Source: Acidipropionibacterium virtanenii
GTDB lineage: Bacteria > Actinomycetota > Actinomycetes > Propionibacteriales > Propionibacteriaceae
Direction: 5' to 3'
DNA length: 64,000 bases
Assembly: GCF_003325455.1 (NCBI RefSeq)
Contig: NZ_CP025198.1
Coordinates: forward strand, 930,001-994,000
Shown piece after piece: positions 42,475 through 51,700 of the stretch. Positions within the stretch are counted from its first letter, which is position 1. Each line of letters opens with the position of its first letter. The notes beneath the pieces were generated by a model. The model had not been told where the DNA came from and made no database searches. It was given only the letters and a program-made list of their open reading frames with translations. A program made the translations under genes and the position numbers.

Positions 42475-43335
42475 TCAAAGACGCGGAGAGCTGTCCGGAA
42501 CCGAGTCTTCGATGAGACAGCTCACCTGGACCGCCAGATCGTCCAGAGTGGTGGCCGGTCGGCGGAAAGCCGCGAAGGCCGCGAGTGTCTCGTCCTCCCG
42601 CACCGACATGAGGGTCACTCCCGTGCTGTCGATATCGGCCAGGAAGACATGTCCCAGCGTGTGGTCGCAGGTGTGCATCGTGGGCCGGCGCCAGCAGATC
42701 GCACCCGGGATCGCGCCGGTGTCGACCGAGCGGCACATCTCTGCGAGGTGGGTCTCGCTGACCGAGGCCACCAGGTCGTAGGCGTTCCACTCGTCATCGG
42801 CCCCTGGGAAGGCCTGCGGCCGGTCATTGACGATCGTCCCCACCAGGTCCTCGAAATCCATCGGGGTGACGCCCAGGCTGTCGCGCAGCACCACCCGCTC
42901 GATGTCGATGACGCCCAGCCGGCCGCGGCCGTCCTCGACCAGATCGGCGACCTCGCGGGGGAGTTCACCCCACGCGTAGAGCCTCCGGGCCTCGCCCGGT
43001 GCCAGCCATCTCAGCACGCCGAGGGCGTGCACTGTCGCGGCCACCAGGCGCACCGCCGGATCGGGGGACTCCTTGAGCAGATCCACCCGTACGTCGATCG
43101 GCTCGCCGGCGTCGACGGTGGTCACCGGATCGCTCGGGTCGGGCCGTCCGGCCACGACGAACTGCCCTGAGCGGGTGAGCCCGTGGGCGATGGAGGCGGT
43201 GAACTCATCGGGGCTGAGACGATAGGCCAGCAGGGATGCCGAGCCGGCTCCCGACAGAAGGCGGTGGGCCATGGAGCGGGTGCGAGCGGCCAAGGCATCG
43301 GCATTGACGGCAGCGCGATCTGTGGATGGGAACAT
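42475..43335 (-). CDS. DUF2470-domain protein, iron-regulated
   Basis: The 286-residue protein has two DUF2470-like parts: an N-terminal one (ARTRSMAHRLLSGAGSASLL), and a C-terminal one with FEDLVGTIVNDRPQAFPGAD and the ligand-like strand ADIDSTGVTLMSVREDETLA. The domain is found at the C-terminus of HugZ-type heme-utilisation proteins. Here the N-terminal FMN-binding barrel is not evident, so this is a stand-alone variant. A DtxR-type box at 43364-43382, just before the start, suggests expression under iron limitation, which fits a role in heme or siderophore use. A catalytic role is not evident. Confidence 0.75.
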   Translation of the reverse strand: MFPSTDRAAVNADALAARTRSMAHRLLSGAGSASLLAYRLSPDEFTASIAHGLTRSGQFVVAGRPDPSDPVTTVDAGEPIDVRVDLLKESPDPAVRLVAATVHALGVLRWLAPGEARRLYAWGELPREVADLVEDGRGRLGVIDIERVVLRDSLGVTPMDFEDLVGTIVNDRPQAFPGADDEWNAYDLVASVSETHLAEMCRSVDTGAIPGAICWRRPTMHTCDHTLGHVFLADIDSTGVTLMSVREDETLAAFAAFRRPATTLDDLAVQVSCLIEDSVPDSSPRL

Positions 43336-43363
43336 CGTGATGAGCGACCTCTCTCGTTCGCTG

Positions 43364-43382
43364 AGGTAAGGCTAGCCTAAAC
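43364..43382. promoter_or_regulatory. DtxR/IdeR-type iron box
   Basis: The sequence AGGTAAGGCTAGCCTAAAC contains a perfect AGGCTAGCCT core (43369-43378) with flanking A/T matches to the DtxR consensus TTAGGTTAGCCTAACCTAA. It lies 29 bp upstream of the DUF2470 gene on the minus strand and within the promoter region of the divergent CDF gene. It may therefore control both. Confidence 0.75.
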
Positions 43383-43490
43383 TCTTGTCGGTGCTGTGGC
43401 CAACCCCGGTTCAGAGTGTGGACGGGCCCCGCCCGGGTGGTCCTGCGGCGGCTCCTCGGCCGGATGGCGAACGAGGCGGGGACTGGCACA

Positions 43491-44441
43491 ATGGGCGCAG
43501 TGAGCAGTTCCCTCATCCCTCCGGCAGTCAACCCGGCCCCGCGCCATGACCCGCCGGAGGATCTCAGCCGTTTCGCCTGGCTGTCGATCGCGGCCGCGGT
43601 GACGACGATCTGTCTCAAGGCCGGGGCCTGGCTGCTCACCGGATCGGTCGGCCTGCTCTCGGACGCCGCCGAGTCGGTGGTGAATCTGGTGGCCGCGATC
43701 GTGGCCCTGGTGGCCCTCAAGGTATCCATCAAGCCGCCGGACAAGAACCACCAGTTCGGGCACTCGAAGGCCGAGTACTTCTCCGCGGCGGTCGAGGGCA
43801 TCATGATCTTCGTCGCCGCGGCGGTCATCCTCGTCTCGGCGGTCGACCGCTTCATGCACCCCCAGGGTCTGGAGAACATCGGCATCGGACTGGCGGTCTC
43901 GGGAGTCGCCTCGGTCATCAACGGTGCGGTGGCCGCAGTGCTGATCCGCAATGGCCGACGTCGTCATTCCATGACTCTCACCGCCGACGGCCGGCACCTG
44001 TGGACCGACGTCGTGACCTCGGTCGGCGTCGTCGTCGGCGTCGGCCTGGTGTGGCTCACCGGCTGGCAACGGCTCGATCCGATCGTGGCCTTCGCGGTGG
44101 GCCTGAACATCCTCGTCACCGGTGCGAGACTGATCGGCCAGTCGGGCGCCGGCCTGATGGACGTCTCCCTGCCCAAGGACGACAACGCCGCGATCCGCGA
44201 GTTCCTGGACCAGCACAGCGGCGATCGGATCGGGTTCCACGCGATCCGCACCCGTGAGGCCGGCTACCGCAGGTTCCTCGAGTTCCACATGCTGGTGCCC
44301 GGCGACTGGACCGTTCAGCACGGTCACGACGCGATGGAGGACCTCATCGACGAACTGCTCGACAAGTGGCCCGACCTGCGGGTGATGGGCCACCTCGAGC
44401 CGATCGAGGATCCTCGCTCCTACGAGGATCTGGACGTCTGA
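43491..44441 (+). CDS. cation diffusion facilitator transporter
   Basis: I start at ATG 43491, with GAGGCGGGG upstream, giving 316 residues; ATG 43464 is the alternative. Six membrane helices and a C-terminal cytoplasmic domain are present. The metal-binding motif in helix 2 is SDAAESVVN (residues ~55), and HSKAEYFSA in the loop before helix 3 matches the CDF signature. Helix 5 has HLWTDVVTSVGV with the His-Asp pair. The C-terminal domain has HAIRTREAGYRRFLEFHM, as in YiiP-like proteins. The transporter exports Zn, Fe, Mn or Co; the nearby iron box favours iron or manganese. Confidence 0.9.
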   Translation: MGAVSSSLIPPAVNPAPRHDPPEDLSRFAWLSIAAAVTTICLKAGAWLLTGSVGLLSDAAESVVNLVAAIVALVALKVSIKPPDKNHQFGHSKAEYFSAAVEGIMIFVAAAVILVSAVDRFMHPQGLENIGIGLAVSGVASVINGAVAAVLIRNGRRRHSMTLTADGRHLWTDVVTSVGVVVGVGLVWLTGWQRLDPIVAFAVGLNILVTGARLIGQSGAGLMDVSLPKDDNAAIREFLDQHSGDRIGFHAIRTREAGYRRFLEFHMLVPGDWTVQHGHDAMEDLIDELLDKWPDLRVMGHLEPIEDPRSYEDLDV

Positions 44442-44457
44442 ACCGTGGGTCGGCGGC

Positions 44458-45660
44458 TCAGTCCAGTCGGCGGGCTGATGGGCCGGGAGCGGTGATCAGC
44501 GTGGTGGCGCGGGCCGCCTCGACCGGGAACTCGGCGCGGTAGCCCCGCAGCCAGGAGTCGGCGAAGACACCGGCGTCGGCGCCGGGCACGGCCGCCCACA
44601 CCGATCCGCCGAACCCGGCCCCGAAGGAGCACGAGGCCACGGCGCCCAGAGCCCTTGCGATCCGGGCCAGGGCCACGGTCTGGGGAACCTGATTGCCCAG
44701 CAGGGAGCCGGCCACCTCCTGGGACTCGTCGACCGCGGCCCCGAAGCCCTCCAGATCCCCGGAGCCCAGGGCATCGGTGGCGGCGGGGATGATCCGCTCG
44801 GACTCGGCCAGGAAGTGATCCAGCCGGCGGGTGAGGTAGTCGTCGCCGGACACCAGACTGTGCAGCTCCACGGCCCCGGGATCGGCCTCCAGGGCGTTGG
44901 CGAGCACCGCGTCGTCGCGGCCCGTCGCACCGTTCCACAGCCTCAGGATCTCCCTGGTGGACAGCGAGGCCCGGTTGTAGAGGTCTCGTGCGGCGCCGGT
45001 CTTCTCGGCCGCCACCCCGCTCACCGCGACCACCAGGGCCAGATCGGCCGGGAAGCCGACACGCTTCTCCAGCCGGATCGGGCAGAACCGGAACTGGCCG
45101 AGCTGCCCGGCGCGACTGGCCACCATGGCGGTGTGATCCTCAGAGCCGCCGAAGGTGCCGACTCCGGCCGCTCCCGCCAGCTCCTTGAAGCTCATGCCGT
45201 TCTCGAAGCAGGCCAGGTACTGCGCCAGATCGGCCTCGTCGGCGACATTGCGCCTCCATCTCGCCGATCCGGTGAGGCCGTTGGCATCGGCCGTCGCCAG
45301 CACCACGGAGCTCACCAGGGCCGACGAGGAACTCATCCCGCTGGCCAGCGGCAGATCGCTGGAGACGTCGAGGCGGCAGGGGGCCAGAGGGCCGAAGTTG
45401 TCGGTGAGCCGGTCGATGACGGCCTGGACGTAGCCGCCCCAGTGGCCGGCCGGGAGATGCGGGTCGGTCCCGGCGGCCAGGTGCAGCTCACCTGGCACGG
45501 CGCTCGAGGAGGCGATGACCCCGTCCCCGTCGACGGGGGTGCAGGTGGTGGTGACGCCGCGGTCGACGGCGGCGACGAGGGTGCGCCCGCCGGCATAGTC
45601 GGTGTGCTTGCCGAGCACCTCGATCCGACCCGGGACGAACCAGCGCACCGGGGCACTCAC
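44458..45660 (-). CDS. GHMP sugar kinase (galactokinase family, modified)
   Basis: The 400-residue protein begins with GTG at 45660. The opening GRIEVLGKHTDYAGGRTLVA matches the galactokinase signature GRxNLIGEHTDY with Glu changed to Lys. The ATP motif is PLASGMSSSSALVSS near 115, and the last GHMP motif is SFGAGFGGSVWAAVPG near 350. The pairing with a nucleotidyltransferase, with a 4-bp overlap at 45657-45660, suggests a two-step salvage (sugar to sugar-1-phosphate to NDP-sugar). The changed signature means galactose is not assured; arabinose, glucuronic acid or another sugar could be the substrate. Confidence 0.82.
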   Translation of the reverse strand: MSAPVRWFVPGRIEVLGKHTDYAGGRTLVAAVDRGVTTTCTPVDGDGVIASSSAVPGELHLAAGTDPHLPAGHWGGYVQAVIDRLTDNFGPLAPCRLDVSSDLPLASGMSSSSALVSSVVLATADANGLTGSARWRRNVADEADLAQYLACFENGMSFKELAGAAGVGTFGGSEDHTAMVASRAGQLGQFRFCPIRLEKRVGFPADLALVVAVSGVAAEKTGAARDLYNRASLSTREILRLWNGATGRDDAVLANALEADPGAVELHSLVSGDDYLTRRLDHFLAESERIIPAATDALGSGDLEGFGAAVDESQEVAGSLLGNQVPQTVALARIARALGAVASCSFGAGFGGSVWAAVPGADAGVFADSWLRGYRAEFPVEAARATTLITAPGPSARRLD

Positions 45661-46571
45661 AGGACGACCTCGGCGGCCCCCAGAGCGGCCTCCACCGAGG
45701 CGATGTCGCCGCGGCTGGACATGTCGAGCACGCCGGCCTCGACCGCGATGACGTCGAACCGATTCCCCTGCGCGACCATCCGGCGCACGGCGTCGACGAT
45801 CTCGAACTCGCCTCGTGGGGACTTCTCGATGCTGCGGCAGGCCGCGAAGACCGCGGGGGTGAACAGGAAGCAGTTCATCGACACCAGGGCGTCCTCTCCG
45901 GCCGCCTCGACCACCTCCGCCGAGGGCTTCTCGACGATCTCGGCGAGCTGCCCGTCGTCGGTGCTCAGCAGCGCGAAGGCGGCGATCCGGTCGGGGTCGA
46001 TGTTCGACTCGGCGATCATGGAGTGCTTCACGAAGCCGAGGGTCGCCGACGCCGGTGCCTCGGCCAGCCGGGCCACGGCCTTCGGCGGGTAGAAGTTGTC
46101 GGAGTTCACCACCAGGACGCGATCGGGCCCGGCGAAGGACTCGGCGGCGGCGACGGCGTCGGCGGTCCCCAGGGGCTCGGCCTGGACGGCGTAGGAGACC
46201 GACACCCGGGTCTTCGCCAGACCGTCGTAGTAATCGCGGATCATCTGGTGCTCAGGGCCGATCACCAGGCAGAACTCGTCGTAGCCGACATCGGCCAGGG
46301 CGGAGATGACGTGATCGAGGAAGGGCCGCCCGCCCTCCATGGAGATCATCGCCTTGACCCCCGCCGCGGCGGCCGAGGCCTGGCCGTCGTCCAGTTCGAT
46401 CCCCTCGGCGGCCCTGCGCATCCGGGTGCCCAGCCCGCGGGCCATGATGACAGCCTTGTGGGGTGCTGAGTACTCGTGCGGCGCAGTGGTGTCATCCTGC
46501 GGCGCAGCTGAGTCGTCCTGGGGCGCAGTGGTGGTCTGCCTGGTGCTGGTCTCGTCGGTCACACCCGTCAT
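45657..46571 (-). CDS. sugar-1-phosphate nucleotidyltransferase
   Basis: The 304-residue protein has the nucleotidyltransferase signature MARGLGTRMR near residue 43, and further LGTADAVAAAESFAGPDRVL, VNSDNFYPPKAVARL and the IVEKPSAEV strand. It belongs to the RfbA/GalU fold. The first ~38 residues before HKAVIM are a Thr/Ala/Pro/Asp-rich tail with a repeated TTAPQDD-like unit and are probably disordered; an internal start is possible. It is upstream of the GHMP kinase with overlapping stop and start codons, so the two likely make one NDP-sugar. Confidence 0.82.
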   Translation of the reverse strand: MTGVTDETSTRQTTTAPQDDSAAPQDDTTAPHEYSAPHKAVIMARGLGTRMRRAAEGIELDDGQASAAAAGVKAMISMEGGRPFLDHVISALADVGYDEFCLVIGPEHQMIRDYYDGLAKTRVSVSYAVQAEPLGTADAVAAAESFAGPDRVLVVNSDNFYPPKAVARLAEAPASATLGFVKHSMIAESNIDPDRIAAFALLSTDDGQLAEIVEKPSAEVVEAAGEDALVSMNCFLFTPAVFAACRSIEKSPRGEFEIVDAVRRMVAQGNRFDVIAVEAGVLDMSSRGDIASVEAALGAAEVVL

Positions 46572-46722
46572 CCTATGGGCTGGCCACCGCTCGGCGGGCA
46601 GGGCGGTGGGAGCATCGCTCGACCCGGGTGCTCACGCCCGAGGGCGACGGCCGCCGCCCCAGCGGGGCAGCCGGGGCGGTGCGAGAATGGGTCGGGATTT
46701 CCGAGGGCAGAGGGGTGGGTCC

Positions 46723-47181
46723 ATGCAGCGACAGGCCGGTTCGCCGATCACGGTTCCGGGATGGGACGACTACTTCCTGGGCATCGCCGAGGCGGTGGGG
46801 GCGAGGGCCAAATGCACCCGTCGCAGTGTGGGTGCGGTGCTGGTGCACGAGCACCGGATCATCGCCACCGGCTACAACGGGGCGGCTCCCGGACGGCCCG
46901 ACTGCCTGGAGGGCGCCTGCCCGCGGGGCCGGCTCGGCTATGACGACGTGGCCGCGCTGAGCGACTACGACGCCCCTGGCTCGCCGGGATTCTGCATCGC
47001 CATCCACGCCGAGGTGAACGCGCTCCTCTTCGCCACCCGCGACACCACGGGATCGACGGCCTACATCACCGACAAGCCCTGCCCCGGCTGCCGCAAGGCA
47101 CTGGCAGCGGCCGGCGTGGTGCGGGCGGTGTGGCCGGCCGGGGAGTTCGACGTCGACCGGCTCGTCGACTGGAACGCCTAG
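46723..47181 (+). CDS. dCMP/cytidine deaminase-family zinc enzyme (ComEB-like)
   Basis: I choose ATG 46723, with GAGGGGTGGG upstream; ATG 46687 in the same frame would add 12 residues. The 152-residue protein begins WDDYFLGIAEAVGARAKCTR, and has the zinc motif CIAIHAEVNALLFA (HAE) near 87 and the PCPGCRKALAAAGV motif (PCxxC) near 115. This is the dCMP deaminase family, which converts dCMP to dUMP for dTMP synthesis, or the related ComEB branch. The gene overlaps the convergent dhaM gene by 4 bp (47178-47181). Confidence 0.9.
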   Translation: MQRQAGSPITVPGWDDYFLGIAEAVGARAKCTRRSVGAVLVHEHRIIATGYNGAAPGRPDCLEGACPRGRLGYDDVAALSDYDAPGSPGFCIAIHAEVNALLFATRDTTGSTAYITDKPCPGCRKALAAAGVVRAVWPAGEFDVDRLVDWNA

Positions 47182-47633
47182 CCGATCTGCTTCTGCTTGG
47201 GTTCCAGGGCGCGGGCGGCCTCGGAGGCCACGGCCTCGAGATCGACCCCGGTGGAAGCGGTGATGGCCGCCACCAGGAGCCCTTCGACCAGGGGTGCCGG
47301 GCTGATCCGCATCTTTGCGGAGACCTCGGGGCCCAGAAACTCCCCGGCCATCTCGGCCGACAGGATCGATGATCCCAGGTCCACCAGGACGAGGATACCG
47401 GGACAACCGCTGAGCTCCTCCACGGCGCTGCTGACCGCGGCGGCATCGGTGCCCAGGGTGTGCTCATCCAATCCTGCGGCGATCCTGATCGTGGGCCGGG
47501 AATCGGCCTGGACCATCTCCGACGCGAGTTCGACCGCGGCCCTGGCCAGCGGGCGGCTGTGGGAGACCACGACGATCCCCACCAGATCTGTCCGCAGAGT
47601 CTGGGCGGCGGCTTCAGCGTGAGACTCGGTCAT
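47178..47633 (-). CDS. dhaM: dihydroxyacetone kinase phosphotransferase subunit DhaM
   Basis: The 151-residue EIIA-Man-type domain has the phosphorylated His in GIVVVSHSRPLARAAVELAS near residue 26, and GILVLVDLGSSILSAEMAGE near 82. It takes phosphate from HPr of the PTS and passes it to ADP bound on DhaL. It is a single-domain form, unlike the E. coli three-domain DhaM. The gene order is dhaK-dhaL-dhaM on the minus strand, with dhaL 10 bp upstream. Confidence 0.92.
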   Translation of the reverse strand: MTESHAEAAAQTLRTDLVGIVVVSHSRPLARAAVELASEMVQADSRPTIRIAAGLDEHTLGTDAAAVSSAVEELSGCPGILVLVDLGSSILSAEMAGEFLGPEVSAKMRISPAPLVEGLLVAAITASTGVDLEAVASEAARALEPKQKQIG

Positions 47634-47643
47634 GGCCCGCCCC

Positions 47644-48273
47644 TCACGCCAGAGTGCGAGCTGCGCTGTCGATGAGCATCGCCATCGACGCGGCTCCCGG
47701 ATCGAGATGGCCCTTGCTGCGCTCCCCGAGGTAGGAGGCCCTGCCGCGGCGGGCGATCATGTCGACAGTGGCGTCACGGCCCTCATCGGCCCCCTTCGAG
47801 GCGGCGGCCAGGGCCTCGGCGAAGGACTTTCCGGCATCAGCGGCCTTCTGGGCGGCGTCGACCGCGGTCGACAGGCAGTCCACCAGGGTCTTGTCTCCCA
47901 ACGACGCCTTGCCGCGGGCCACGATCCCGTCCAGGCCGGCCTTCATGGCGGCGGCCCACATGGCGGCGTCGAGCACCCCGGTGGCGGGCAACGAGGTGCC
48001 GAGCCGCAGGAAGAAGGTGCCGTAGAGAGGCCCTGAGGCGCCGCCGACGGTGCTAACCAGTGTCATCCCGGTCTTCTTCAGCAGCGCAGGGGCATCGGGG
48101 AAGGTCGTCGGGTCGAGGGCCGCGACCGCCGCCATGCCGCGCGACATGTTGGATCCGTGGTCGGCGTCGCCGATCTGGCGGTCCAGGTCGGTGAGGTAGT
48201 TGGTGTTCTCATTGATGACGTCGGCATAGTCCTTCAGCCACGTCGAGACGAGTCGCGTTGAGAGTTCAGGCAT
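47644..48273 (-). CDS. dhaL: dihydroxyacetone kinase ADP-binding subunit DhaL
   Basis: Start at ATG 48273, 5 bp after the dhaK stop, giving 209 residues. The ADP-Mg motif QIGDADHGSNMSRGM lies near 33-47 (DxDxG with Asp and His), GGASGPLYGTFFLRLG near 77 and the YLGERSKGHLDPGAASM stretch near 180. It holds the ADP that is rephosphorylated by DhaM and donates phosphate to dihydroxyacetone on DhaK. An in-frame extension to 48324 overlaps dhaK and is rejected. Confidence 0.94.
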   Translation of the reverse strand: MPELSTRLVSTWLKDYADVINENTNYLTDLDRQIGDADHGSNMSRGMAAVAALDPTTFPDAPALLKKTGMTLVSTVGGASGPLYGTFFLRLGTSLPATGVLDAAMWAAAMKAGLDGIVARGKASLGDKTLVDCLSTAVDAAQKAADAGKSFAEALAAASKGADEGRDATVDMIARRGRASYLGERSKGHLDPGAASMAMLIDSAARTLA

Positions 48274-48278
48274 CGATA

Positions 48279-49280
48279 TCAGCATCCCCATCGGAGTCCG
48301 GGCGTGTTCACCGGCGCGTCCCACAACCTCAGGAGATCATCGTCGGCATTGAGAAGCGTCAAGGAACATCCTGCCATCTCCAGCGAGGTGATGTGGTTGC
48401 CCACAAGGGTGCGGGCCACCGTCACCCCCTTGCCGGAGAGAATCCGGGCCACCTCCCCGTAGACCAGATACTGCTCGATGAGAGGGGTCCCGCCCATGCC
48501 GTTGAGCATCGCGATGACCGGTGCACCGGTGAAGTCGCGATCGGCGAGGATCGGCTCGACGAGTTCCCCGGCGACCTCGGCGGCAGAACCGAGCCTGGCC
48601 TTGCGGCGGCCCGGCTCGCCGTGGATGCCGATGCCCAGTTCGATCTCGTCCTCGGCCAGGTCGAAGGTGGGCTTTCCGGCTGCGGGGACGATGCAGGAGG
48701 TGAGGGCGACGCCGTAGGACCGGCCGCCGTCGTTGACCCGTTTCGCCAGGGAGAGCAGGGCGTCGATGTCCTGCTTCTCCTCGGCCGCCGCACCGAGGAT
48801 CTTCTCCATCAGGACGGTGAGGCCGACGCCGCGCCGCCCGGCGGTGTAGAGGGAGTCCTGCACGGCGACGTCATCGGCCACCAGTACCGACTCGATCCGG
48901 CTCCCGGTCTCGGCGGAGACCATCTCGGCGGCCATGTCGAAATTCATCACGTCGCCGGTGTAGTTCTTGACGATCTGCAGGATCCCCGCCCCGCCGTCGA
49001 CGGCCCTGGCGGCGGCCATCATCTGGTCGGGGACCGGGGAGGTGAAGATCTCACCGCAGCAGGCGGCGTCGAGCATGCCCGCGCCGACATACCCGCTGTG
49101 CATCGGCTCGTGTCCGGAACCTCCGCCCGAGATGAGACCGACCTTGCCGCTGACAGGTGCATCGGCGCGCGCCACGATGCGGTTCTCCAGATCGACAGCG
49201 AGGGAACCGGGGTGTGCGGCGGCCACACCGACCAGGGAATCCCTGACGACGTCCTCAACAGCATTGATGAGCTTCTTCAT
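48279..49280 (-). CDS. dhaK: dihydroxyacetone kinase substrate-binding subunit DhaK
   Basis: The 333-residue protein has [20 protein letters not shown] near residue 45, [20 protein letters not shown] near 97, and the covalent-binding His in [14 protein letters not shown] near 210, which forms a hemiaminal with dihydroxyacetone. It is a complete PTS-dependent DhaK and the first gene of the dhaKLM operon. The operon allows glycerol or dihydroxyacetone use through PEP. No glycerol dehydrogenase is in the window. Confidence 0.95.
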   Translation of the reverse strand: MKKLINAVEDVVRDSLVGVAAAHPGSLAVDLENRIVARADAPVSGKVGLISGGGSGHEPMHSGYVGAGMLDAACCGEIFTSPVPDQMMAAARAVDGGAGILQIVKNYTGDVMNFDMAAEMVSAETGSRIESVLVADDVAVQDSLYTAGRRGVGLTVLMEKILGAAAEEKQDIDALLSLAKRVNDGGRSYGVALTSCIVPAAGKPTFDLAEDEIELGIGIHGEPGRRKARLGSAAEVAGELVEPILADRDFTGAPVIAMLNGMGGTPLIEQYLVYGEVARILSGKGVTVARTLVGNHITSLEMAGCSLTLLNADDDLLRLWDAPVNTPGLRWGC

Positions 49281-49356
49281 GCCACAAGTGAACCACCCCC
49301 CGACGGGCCCTCCAAGAAAACTCCCGGAACAGCACGGATGGCACGAGTGAGGGGAT

Positions 49357-50643
49357 TCAGCGGACGTGCCGGTCGTAGTCGAGGGTCACCTGGCCTCGCA
49401 CGATCCGTAGCCAGGGGGCCTTCTTAGACGGGTCGAAATGCACCCGGATGACGTCGTTTCGCATCACCACCCAGGTGACGACGATGAAGGTGAGTCCCAG
49501 GAAGACCGCGCCGAAGGCCATCGTGGCGCGCGGGCTGACGGCGTCGCCCAGCCAGCCCACGATCGGGGAGACCAGTGGTGTGCCACCCATCACCATGAGT
49601 GCCCAGAAACTCATCACCCGGCCGCGCATCTGCGGGGATACCGAGGTCTGCACCATGGAGTTCGCGATGATGGTGGTGGACACCGCCCCCCAACCGATCG
49701 GGGCCATCAGCACCGCGAAACTGGCGTAACCGGGGGCGAAGGTGGCCGCGGCCATCGAGACCGTGTACACCACCAGGGCCAACTCGATGTAGCGCAACCG
49801 GGGAACACGGCGGGCGGCGCCCAGGGCGGCGATGATCGCGCCGATCCCCATCACGGAGCCGAGCAGCCCGTACTCGCCCGAGCCCTTGCCGAAGGCCTGG
49901 GTGGCCATCACGGCGTCGGAGATGTTGAAGTTGAATCCGAAGGTGCCCATCATGAAGCCGATCCCCAGCAGCAGCATGAGGTCAGGACGGCCGCGCACGT
50001 AGCGAACGCCATCCCGCACACCGGCCTTCCCCCTGGCCGGTGGGGCGGGATGCAGCTGCTCGGAGCGCAGCATGACCAGCGAGGCGATGAAGATGATGAA
50101 GCAGCACACGTTGATCGCCATCACCCAGCCGACCCCGACGGCGGCGATGAGCAGACCGCCGAGCCCCGGCCCCAGCAGCCGGGCGCCGTTGAAGGAGGCG
50201 CTGTTGAGGCTGATGGCGTTGGACAGCTGCGAGAGCGGCACGATCTCGGAGACGAAGGACTGCATCGCGGGGGAGTAGAAGGAGGAGGCGATACCGTCGA
50301 GACCGGCGAAGAGGAAGACCATCCACAGCTGGACGTGACCGGTGAGCACCAGGATCGACAGCAGCGCCGCGTCGATGCCCAGCACGATCTGCGCGATGAC
50401 CATGATGCGGCGCTTGGGGAAGCGGTCGGCCAGTGCACCGGCCCACGGGGTGAGCAGCAGGATGGGCAGGAAATTGATGGCCGTCACCCAGCCCAGGGCC
50501 GAGGCGTTGCCGTGGGTGAGGATCACCAGCACGAGCCAGGACTGGGCGGTTCGAGCCATCCACTGGCCGAGGTTGGCCGCCAGTGTCCCGACGAAGAAGA
50601 TCCGGTAGTTGGGGATGGACAGGCTGGCGAACATCGTTCTCAT
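49357..50643 (-). CDS. MFS exporter (EntS/MFS_3-like)
   Basis: I choose the start at ATG 50643, with GGAG 9 nt upstream, giving 428 residues; a frame to 50682 starts with TTG and lacks a ribosome site. Twelve helices are evident. Motifs are [20 protein letters not shown] (helix 1 of MFS_3), [20 protein letters not shown] between helices 2 and 3, and [20 protein letters not shown] in helix 5. This subfamily includes enterobactin exporter EntS and macrolide exporters. It is divergent from menA, with a CTAACGTTAG palindrome in the gap that could be a TetR-type operator. Confidence 0.88.
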   Translation of the reverse strand: MRTMFASLSIPNYRIFFVGTLAANLGQWMARTAQSWLVLVILTHGNASALGWVTAINFLPILLLTPWAGALADRFPKRRIMVIAQIVLGIDAALLSILVLTGHVQLWMVFLFAGLDGIASSFYSPAMQSFVSEIVPLSQLSNAISLNSASFNGARLLGPGLGGLLIAAVGVGWVMAINVCCFIIFIASLVMLRSEQLHPAPPARGKAGVRDGVRYVRGRPDLMLLLGIGFMMGTFGFNFNISDAVMATQAFGKGSGEYGLLGSVMGIGAIIAALGAARRVPRLRYIELALVVYTVSMAAATFAPGYASFAVLMAPIGWGAVSTTIIANSMVQTSVSPQMRGRVMSFWALMVMGGTPLVSPIVGWLGDAVSPRATMAFGAVFLGLTFIVVTWVVMRNDVIRVHFDPSKKAPWLRIVRGQVTLDYDRHVR

Positions 50644-50686
50644 GCCGGGCGGCTCCGGGGTGCAGGACATACGGGGGGTCAACGAC

Positions 50687-50696
50687 CTAACGTTAG
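50687..50696. promoter_or_regulatory. palindrome CTAACGTTAG between MFS exporter and menA
   Basis: A perfect 10-bp dyad in a nearly symmetric context (GACCTAACGTTAGACC). It sits 44 bp from the MFS start and 75 bp from the menA ATG. Operators of TetR-type repressors for exporters often have TAACGTTA cores, but no regulator gene adjoins it. Confidence 0.5.
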
Positions 50697-50770
50697 ACCC
50701 GCGCCGGACCGGCTGACAGGCGGGCCCGGACGAATCTCAATCTCGGCAGGGGAAGCAGGGCGGATCAGGT

Positions 50771-51649
50771 ATGGCGACATTCGGCCAGTGGGTGGAGGGG
50801 GCGCGGCTGCGCACCCTGCCGATCGCGATCTCGTCTGTGATCGGCGGCTGGGCGGCCGCGGTGTTCCTGGGGCGGTTCAGCCCGGCGCCGGCGGTTCTCG
50901 CCATGGTTGTGGCGCTGGCCCTGGTGGTGGGCGTCAACTTCTCCAACGACTATTCCGACGGCATCCGCGGCTCCGACGGGGCCGACCGGGTGGGACCGCT
51001 CCGCCTGGTGGGTTCGGGGGCTGCCGAGCCCGGGACGGTGAGGGCGGCGGCCTTCGGGTGCTACGGGGTCGCCGGTCTGGCGGGCCTGGCGATCGTGATT
51101 CTCACCGGGCAGTGGTGGCTGCTGGTGGTCGGGGTGGCCTGCGTGCTGGCGGCCTGGTTCTACACCGGCGGCAAGCATCCCTACGGCTATGCCGGCCTGG
51201 GGGAGATCTTCGTCTTCATCTTCTTCGGCCTGGTGGCGGTGTGCGGCACCGCCTTCGTGACCGCCGGTGCGGTGGACGCCGCCACCGTGGTGACGTCGGT
51301 GATCTTCGGGCTGCTGGCCTGCGGGGTGCTGGTGGCCAACAACCTGCGCGACATCGACGGCGACCGGGTCTCGGGCAAGCGGACGCTGGCCACCCGGCTG
51401 GGTCACGGCGGCACCCGGGTGCTCTACGTGCTGCTGGTGGTGCTGGGGGCGGCCGGCGTGGTGGCGGTGGCCGTCCTGACCAGCTGGTGGGCGCTGCTCG
51501 GCCTGGTGATGGTGATCTTCATGATCGGCCCGGTGCGGGCGATGGTCACCGGGGCCTCCGGGATGGTGCTGGTCAAGGCGCTGCGCGACACCGGCTTCGC
51601 CGAGCTCGGCTGTTCCCTCGGGCTGCTGGCCGGCGCCCTGCTGGGATAG
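50771..51649 (+). CDS. menA: 1,4-dihydroxy-2-naphthoate polyprenyltransferase
   Basis: The 292-residue membrane protein has the two Asp-rich UbiA motifs: VNFSNDYSDGIRGSD near residue 57-71 (NxxxD) and NNLRDIDGDRVSGKRTLATR near 192-211 (DxxxD). It has about nine helices. GADRVGPLRLVGSGAAEPGT follows the first Asp motif, as in MenA. It attaches the polyprenyl chain to DHNA to make demethylmenaquinone at the membrane. menG lies 4 kb downstream on the opposite strand. Confidence 0.95.
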   Translation: MATFGQWVEGARLRTLPIAISSVIGGWAAAVFLGRFSPAPAVLAMVVALALVVGVNFSNDYSDGIRGSDGADRVGPLRLVGSGAAEPGTVRAAAFGCYGVAGLAGLAIVILTGQWWLLVVGVACVLAAWFYTGGKHPYGYAGLGEIFVFIFFGLVAVCGTAFVTAGAVDAATVVTSVIFGLLACGVLVANNLRDIDGDRVSGKRTLATRLGHGGTRVLYVLLVVLGAAGVVAVAVLTSWWALLGLVMVIFMIGPVRAMVTGASGMVLVKALRDTGFAELGCSLGLLAGALLG

Positions 51650-51700
51650 CCCGGTTCGGATAACGTGGTGCCCGAAATCTGCGACCGAGAGGACCGACCC

